DNA from: RBG-16-42-24 sp964396785
Lineage (GTDB): Bacteria > Patescibacteriota > Microgenomatia > UBA8517
NCBI GenBank assembly: GCA_964396785.1
Contig: CAYNFU010000001.1
Span: 1-64,000 of the forward strand
Reading direction: 5' to 3'
DNA length: 64,000 nt
A program made the translations under genes and the position numbers. The notes beneath the pieces were generated by a model, which saw only the letters and a program-made list of their open reading frames with translations, was not told where the DNA came from and made no database searches. Shown one piece after another: positions 61,074-64,000 of this stretch. Positions within the stretch are counted from its first letter, which is position 1; every line of letters starts with the position of its first letter.

Positions 61074-61673
61074 GTGAAAAAGAAATATCTAAAAATTTTT
61101 CTCTTAGCCTCACCATTCTATCTCAAGGGAAGAAGCGCCGATAAGTTGCACCACCTGGTCGTAGCCAGAATGATGGAAAAAATCCTTAAAGAAAACCCCA
61201 AATTAGATTCTGATGTAATGATGGCTGTTGCTCTACTTCACGACATAGGCTATGCCAAAATTCCAAAGCATAAAATTGGGAGTTTCTGGGCAAAAAAGAT
61301 AAAAAAGGACCATATGAGGTTGGGAGCAGAGCTTGCACAAGATATCTTAGGCAGGATCAATTTCCCTCAAGGAAAAATAGAAAGGGTTTGCGAAATCATC
61401 GCAACTCACGATAATCCCGAATTGGGCCTACCGATATACTCTTATGAAGCGGAGGTTCTAAAAGAAGCAGACATTCTTTGGATGACGACCGAAGAAGCAT
61501 TTTGGCTGGATATTGGCAGAAGGCAAATTCAACCAGAGGAGTGGCTTACTACTTTAGAAAAAAGATTCAGCAAAGATCCTGAGTATAAGCCCTATATTAA
61601 GACAAAATTTGGCAAAGGCCGAGTCAGGAATTTTCTAAGGCAAATGCGAAAGAAATTAAGGGGACAGCCTTAA
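61074..61673 (+). CDS. HD-domain phosphohydrolase
   Basis: A 199-residue protein of the HD superfamily. Metal ligands can be placed: His27 (or His26), His56-Asp57 in ALLHDIGYAKIP, His80, His112 and Asp133. This layout fits small HD hydrolases of nucleotides or phosphate esters in the cytoplasm. The start is GTG at 61074. It is on the plus strand between two leftward operons, divergent from asnB and overlapping the convergent GT2 by four bases, so it is probably not part of the glycan pathway as such. It could be a house-keeping gene at a boundary between clusters. Substrate unknown. Confidence 0.85.
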   Translation: MKKKYLKIFLLASPFYLKGRSADKLHHLVVARMMEKILKENPKLDSDVMMAVALLHDIGYAKIPKHKIGSFWAKKIKKDHMRLGAELAQDILGRINFPQGKIERVCEIIATHDNPELGLPIYSYEAEVLKEADILWMTTEEAFWLDIGRRQIQPEEWLTTLEKRFSKDPEYKPYIKTKFGKGRVRNFLRQMRKKLRGQP

Positions 61674-62626
61674 AACTTCTCAATATCTTTAACTTCGTAA
61701 ATAGATTTTCCTTGGGATTCGAAATAGGTACGCACCTGAAGTTCAGCCAAAAATCCCATTAGCATAAATTGCACCCCCAAAAAGCCCAAGAAAATGGCTA
61801 TTAGAAAAACCGGATTCCTATGGACAAAAACTCCAAGGAAGAGCTTTTGATAAGTGGTCAAGATTAAGGCCAAAGCCCCGAGCGCCATACTCCCCAACCC
61901 GAACGACCCAAAAACATAAGCCGGTTTGGTTCCGTAAGAGCTTATAAATTTCACTGTAATAATGTCAATTAACGTCTTTACTATTCGGTTAAATCCGTAT
62001 TTTGACTGACCCGCCATCCTGGGTCTATGCTGTACCACAATCTCTCCAATTTTTGCTCCCTTAAGGTATATGAGTACTGGGAGTATTCGGTGGAGTTCCC
62101 CGTAGAGTGGCATATCTTTCAAAAAGGACCTTTTGACTACCCTCGCAGAACAACCCACATCGTGGTAGGGATATGAGAATACAAAATTAATAACTCTATT
62201 AGCTGCACCTGAATAAAAACGTCTCGCTCTTGAGAATTTTTTTTCTTTGCGCCAACCAAAAACCGCGTCGTACCCTTCGTCCATCTTCTCTAAAAATCTA
62301 GGAATGTCGAAGGGATCGTTTTGTAAGTCTGCGTCCAAAAAAGAAATTAAATTACCTTCAGAGTTTTCTATTCCTGCGGCAACCGCACCTGTTTGGCCAA
62401 AGTTCCTAAGAAGTGTGACCACCTTGACAGAAACTTTTCCATTTCCCTTTCTAACTGCTCTTTTTACTTCTTCGGCGGATGAATCGGTACTCCCGTCATT
62501 TACATATATTACCTCCGAGGGGGAAGAGAGGCCTTCCAATACTTTTACGAGCTCTTCGTGAAGCTTAGGTAAATTACTCTCTTCATTAAAAAAAGGAACT
62601 ACCACCGAAAGGTTAATGTTACTCAT
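61670..62626 (-). CDS. GT2-family glycosyltransferase (GtrB/DPM1-like with two membrane helices)
   Basis: A 318-residue protein. The GT-A domain has LSVVVPFFNEESNLPKLHEEL (6-26, shown in part), VNDGSTDSS (42-50), NFGQTGAVAAGIENSEG (75-91) and DADLQNDPFDIPRFLE (98-113). The C-terminal about 90 residues have two helices (about 233-256 and 268-293). This is the classic layout of undecaprenyl-phosphate glucosyl/aminoarabinosyl synthases such as GtrB and ArnC, which make lipid-linked single sugars used by GT-C enzymes. A rare Shine-Dalgarno-like AGAGG precedes the ATG by five to six bases. Confidence 0.9.
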   Translation of the reverse strand: MSNINLSVVVPFFNEESNLPKLHEELVKVLEGLSSPSEVIYVNDGSTDSSAEEVKRAVRKGNGKVSVKVVTLLRNFGQTGAVAAGIENSEGNLISFLDADLQNDPFDIPRFLEKMDEGYDAVFGWRKEKKFSRARRFYSGAANRVINFVFSYPYHDVGCSARVVKRSFLKDMPLYGELHRILPVLIYLKGAKIGEIVVQHRPRMAGQSKYGFNRIVKTLIDIITVKFISSYGTKPAYVFGSFGLGSMALGALALILTTYQKLFLGVFVHRNPVFLIAIFLGFLGVQFMLMGFLAELQVRTYFESQGKSIYEVKDIEKF

Positions 62627-62627
62627 G

Positions 62628-63944
62628 TTACCTCTTTAATGTTAGCACGTGAGACTCTTGCTTTCTTCCAGATATAGAAAATCTACTTGCCATTAAATAC
62701 TTTTTATACATGGCAATATAAATCATAAAGCTACCTAACCCCAAAACCCTCGTTGCCAGCCTGTCTTGGTACGAAAGCAGTCGTATCAATAAGTCTATTT
62801 TCGGAATCCACCAAAAATTATATAGATTCAAAAGGTTAATGGCACTAAGAAGATAGTAGTACACAGAAGCTCCTTTCTCCAAAACCGCTACAACTATAAA
62901 GGTAGTAAAAAATGGATATAAGTACCTTTCGTGCATGTTTGTAAGTAGCATAAATGAGGAAAGAGTAACTATCGAAAGGGACCAAAAAGTGGACGTAGTA
63001 TCCTTTTTCTTGGCTAAAACAAAAAGTACAGGGATGTAGCTTAAGAAAAATAAGATATATCCCCAAATTTTAAATGGTAGAGGTCCAAATAATAGATCAT
63101 GGGGGCGCGCATGTATTCCTTTTATGGCAGCCCAAATATTAAACGCATTGGCTGTAATAAGTTGTAATTGCTCAGTCATGACTTTACTTTTGTAGAAATC
63201 GTAAATCCAATAGAAGGTATTATTTTTGGAAAAGGGCAGAAAAAGAAGAAATACAGTAACTAAAATCACAATTAAAGCAGTAAAATACTTTCTCGGTTTA
63301 TATTTCTGGGCTAAGGCCACAATAAGAAAAACAGGAACGTAGATTAATAATGAAATTTTTATATAAAGTGAGATTATTAGAGAAACTATTGCCCAGTTGA
63401 GGTTCTTTCTAAATAACAAATAAAAGGCAAGAACCGCAAAGAAATTGTTTACCGATTCATACTGACCCCAAACGACCGAGTTATAAATTATTACCGGGTT
63501 TAACAAAAATAGGAGTGCTCCAATTTGGGCCTTTTTCTTATCTGAAAGCTTTAATATTATTTTGTAAATCAAGAGGGCTATTCCGAAATCTGCCAATATT
63601 GTAGGTATTTTTGCCACAAAGTAGATAAAGTCCCTCTCGAAGTAAAACATCAAATTCGAGGGAAATACTGGGATATTAACATTTAAAAACCAGAAGAAAG
63701 AATAAAAAAGTTCAAATAATTTTCTAATTCCCGCGTAAAGAAGAATCGTACCCGGAGGCTGGTTGGGCCAATCGAAGCTCCAGACGTTACTTTCAAAGAA
63801 TAGTTTTGGGCCATACTGCCAAAACCTGGTCCCCCAGTCGAGTGAGTTTCTTAAATCCGTATGGACTGGGGTTGGCAGTAAGGCAATTATTAGTCTTAAT
63901 AGAAGGGCGGCGAGAATTATGTATAAAAACTTTTTTGCAGTCAT
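62628..63944 (-). CDS. GT-C membrane glycosyltransferase (ALG6/PIG-M-like)
   Basis: A 438-residue protein with about eleven helices. The first external loop has SLDWGTRFWQYGPKLFFE with Asp, and WSFDWPNQPPGTILLYAG, a proline-rich segment found in this group. LLNPVIIYNSVVWGQYESVNNFFAVLA (about residues 147-173, in part) matches the NPx8-WGQxE/D signature of ALG6/PIG-M type transferases, which use lipid-phosphate sugars. One base separates it from the GT2 downstream, so GT2 and GT-C probably form a donor-maker/donor-user pair. Four-base overlap with the upstream GT39-like gene fragment. Confidence 0.82.
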   Translation of the reverse strand: MTAKKFLYIILAALLLRLIIALLPTPVHTDLRNSLDWGTRFWQYGPKLFFESNVWSFDWPNQPPGTILLYAGIRKLFELFYSFFWFLNVNIPVFPSNLMFYFERDFIYFVAKIPTILADFGIALLIYKIILKLSDKKKAQIGALLFLLNPVIIYNSVVWGQYESVNNFFAVLAFYLLFRKNLNWAIVSLIISLYIKISLLIYVPVFLIVALAQKYKPRKYFTALIVILVTVFLLFLPFSKNNTFYWIYDFYKSKVMTEQLQLITANAFNIWAAIKGIHARPHDLLFGPLPFKIWGYILFFLSYIPVLFVLAKKKDTTSTFWSLSIVTLSSFMLLTNMHERYLYPFFTTFIVVAVLEKGASVYYYLLSAINLLNLYNFWWIPKIDLLIRLLSYQDRLATRVLGLGSFMIYIAMYKKYLMASRFSISGRKQESHVLTLKR

Positions 63945-64000
63945 TTAATTTTTTGTAAGAAATAAAAAGCGGGTTCACCGGATGGATATTGAACGACTTT
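63941..64000 (-). CDS. C-terminal end of a protein, probably GT39-like
   Basis: Read leftwards from the right edge, the frame encodes 19 residues ending with a TGA that overlaps the next ATG (ATGA). The sequence QYPSGEPAFYFLQKIK has the same G-x-P-A-F-x-x-L end as array members 1-5 (for example GKPAFEILEN and GAPSYILVDANEL). It is therefore likely to be another GT39-like gene continuing outside the window. Only the end is visible, so family is an inference from the tail. Confidence 0.55.
   Translation of the reverse strand, partial: KVVQYPSGEPAFYFLQKIK

Noticed and set aside
1..64000. CRISPR array, tRNA, rRNA, transposase or integrase
   Set aside because: Gaps between genes are all under about 100 bases, no spaced repeats were seen, and no reading frame matches a mobile-element protein.
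1..64000. TGA read as glycine (Gracilibacteria/Absconditabacteria code)
   Set aside because: TGA ends many genes at exact four-base ATGA overlaps (for example 45336, 59199, 63941), which makes it a true stop.

Overview
The window is an AT-rich, very gene-dense bacterial fragment that is almost entirely a surface-glycan locus. It holds 54 complete protein genes, plus one gene fragment at each edge. No rRNA, tRNA, insertion sequence or CRISPR array was seen. The gene families (many GT4 and GT2 glycosyltransferases, very many polytopic GT-C/GT39-like transferases, DUF2304, HHWW-type methyltransferases) and the tight four-base ATGA/GTGA overlaps suggest a Candidate Phyla Radiation bacterium. Microgenomates is most likely; that assignment is inference from gene content. 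TGA is used as a normal stop, so the TGA=Gly code of Gracilibacteria and Absconditabacteria does not apply.

Layout. (A) 1-17254, all minus strand: one apparent operon read leftwards. It contains seven GT4 enzymes, one GT2, three GT-C membrane enzymes, an O-antigen ligase/polymerase-like protein, a hexapeptide acyltransferase, a secreted barrel/membrane protein of unknown role, a mannose-1-phosphate guanylyltransferase and, cut by the window edge, the N-terminus of an undecaprenyl-phosphate sugar phosphotransferase. (B) 17255-17322: divergent promoter region with a perfect 12-base direct repeat. (C) 17323-19209, plus strand: asparagine-synthase-type amidotransferase. (D) 19189-47472, minus strand: membrane transferases interspersed with six SAM methyltransferases, a Wzx-type flippase, a NodU/CmcH-type carbamoyltransferase, polyprenyl-phosphate-sugar synthase-like GT2 enzymes, DUF2304, a PIG-V-like mannosyltransferase, one more GT4 and an FAD oxidoreductase. 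(E) 47478-59202, minus strand: a tandem array of six paralogous GT39-like enzymes with an EamA transporter and a small membrane protein between them. (F) 59199-61028: a second asparagine-synthase-type gene. (G) 61074-61673, plus strand: HD-domain phosphohydrolase. (H) 61670-64000, minus strand: GT2, GT-C and the last 19 residues of another GT39-like protein.

How it could work together. A sugar-1-phosphate transferase starts a lipid-linked glycan. GT4/GT2 enzymes extend it from nucleotide sugars such as GDP-mannose made by ManC. Methyl-, acyl-, carbamoyl- and amido-transferases decorate it. A Wzx-like flippase exports it and a Wzy/WaaL-like enzyme polymerises or ligates it. In parallel, DPM1-like GT2 enzymes would charge polyprenyl phosphate, and the many GT-C enzymes would use those donors on the outer face. 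This scheme is inference from families; no substrate can be read from sequence.

Regulation. Few genes have a visible Shine-Dalgarno sequence. Several starts that are not four-base-coupled have a sigma-70-like -10 hexamer ending six or seven bases before the start codon, which points to leaderless transcripts. The longest non-coding stretch is 101 bases (35854-35954), so there is no unexplained stretch over 300 bases.
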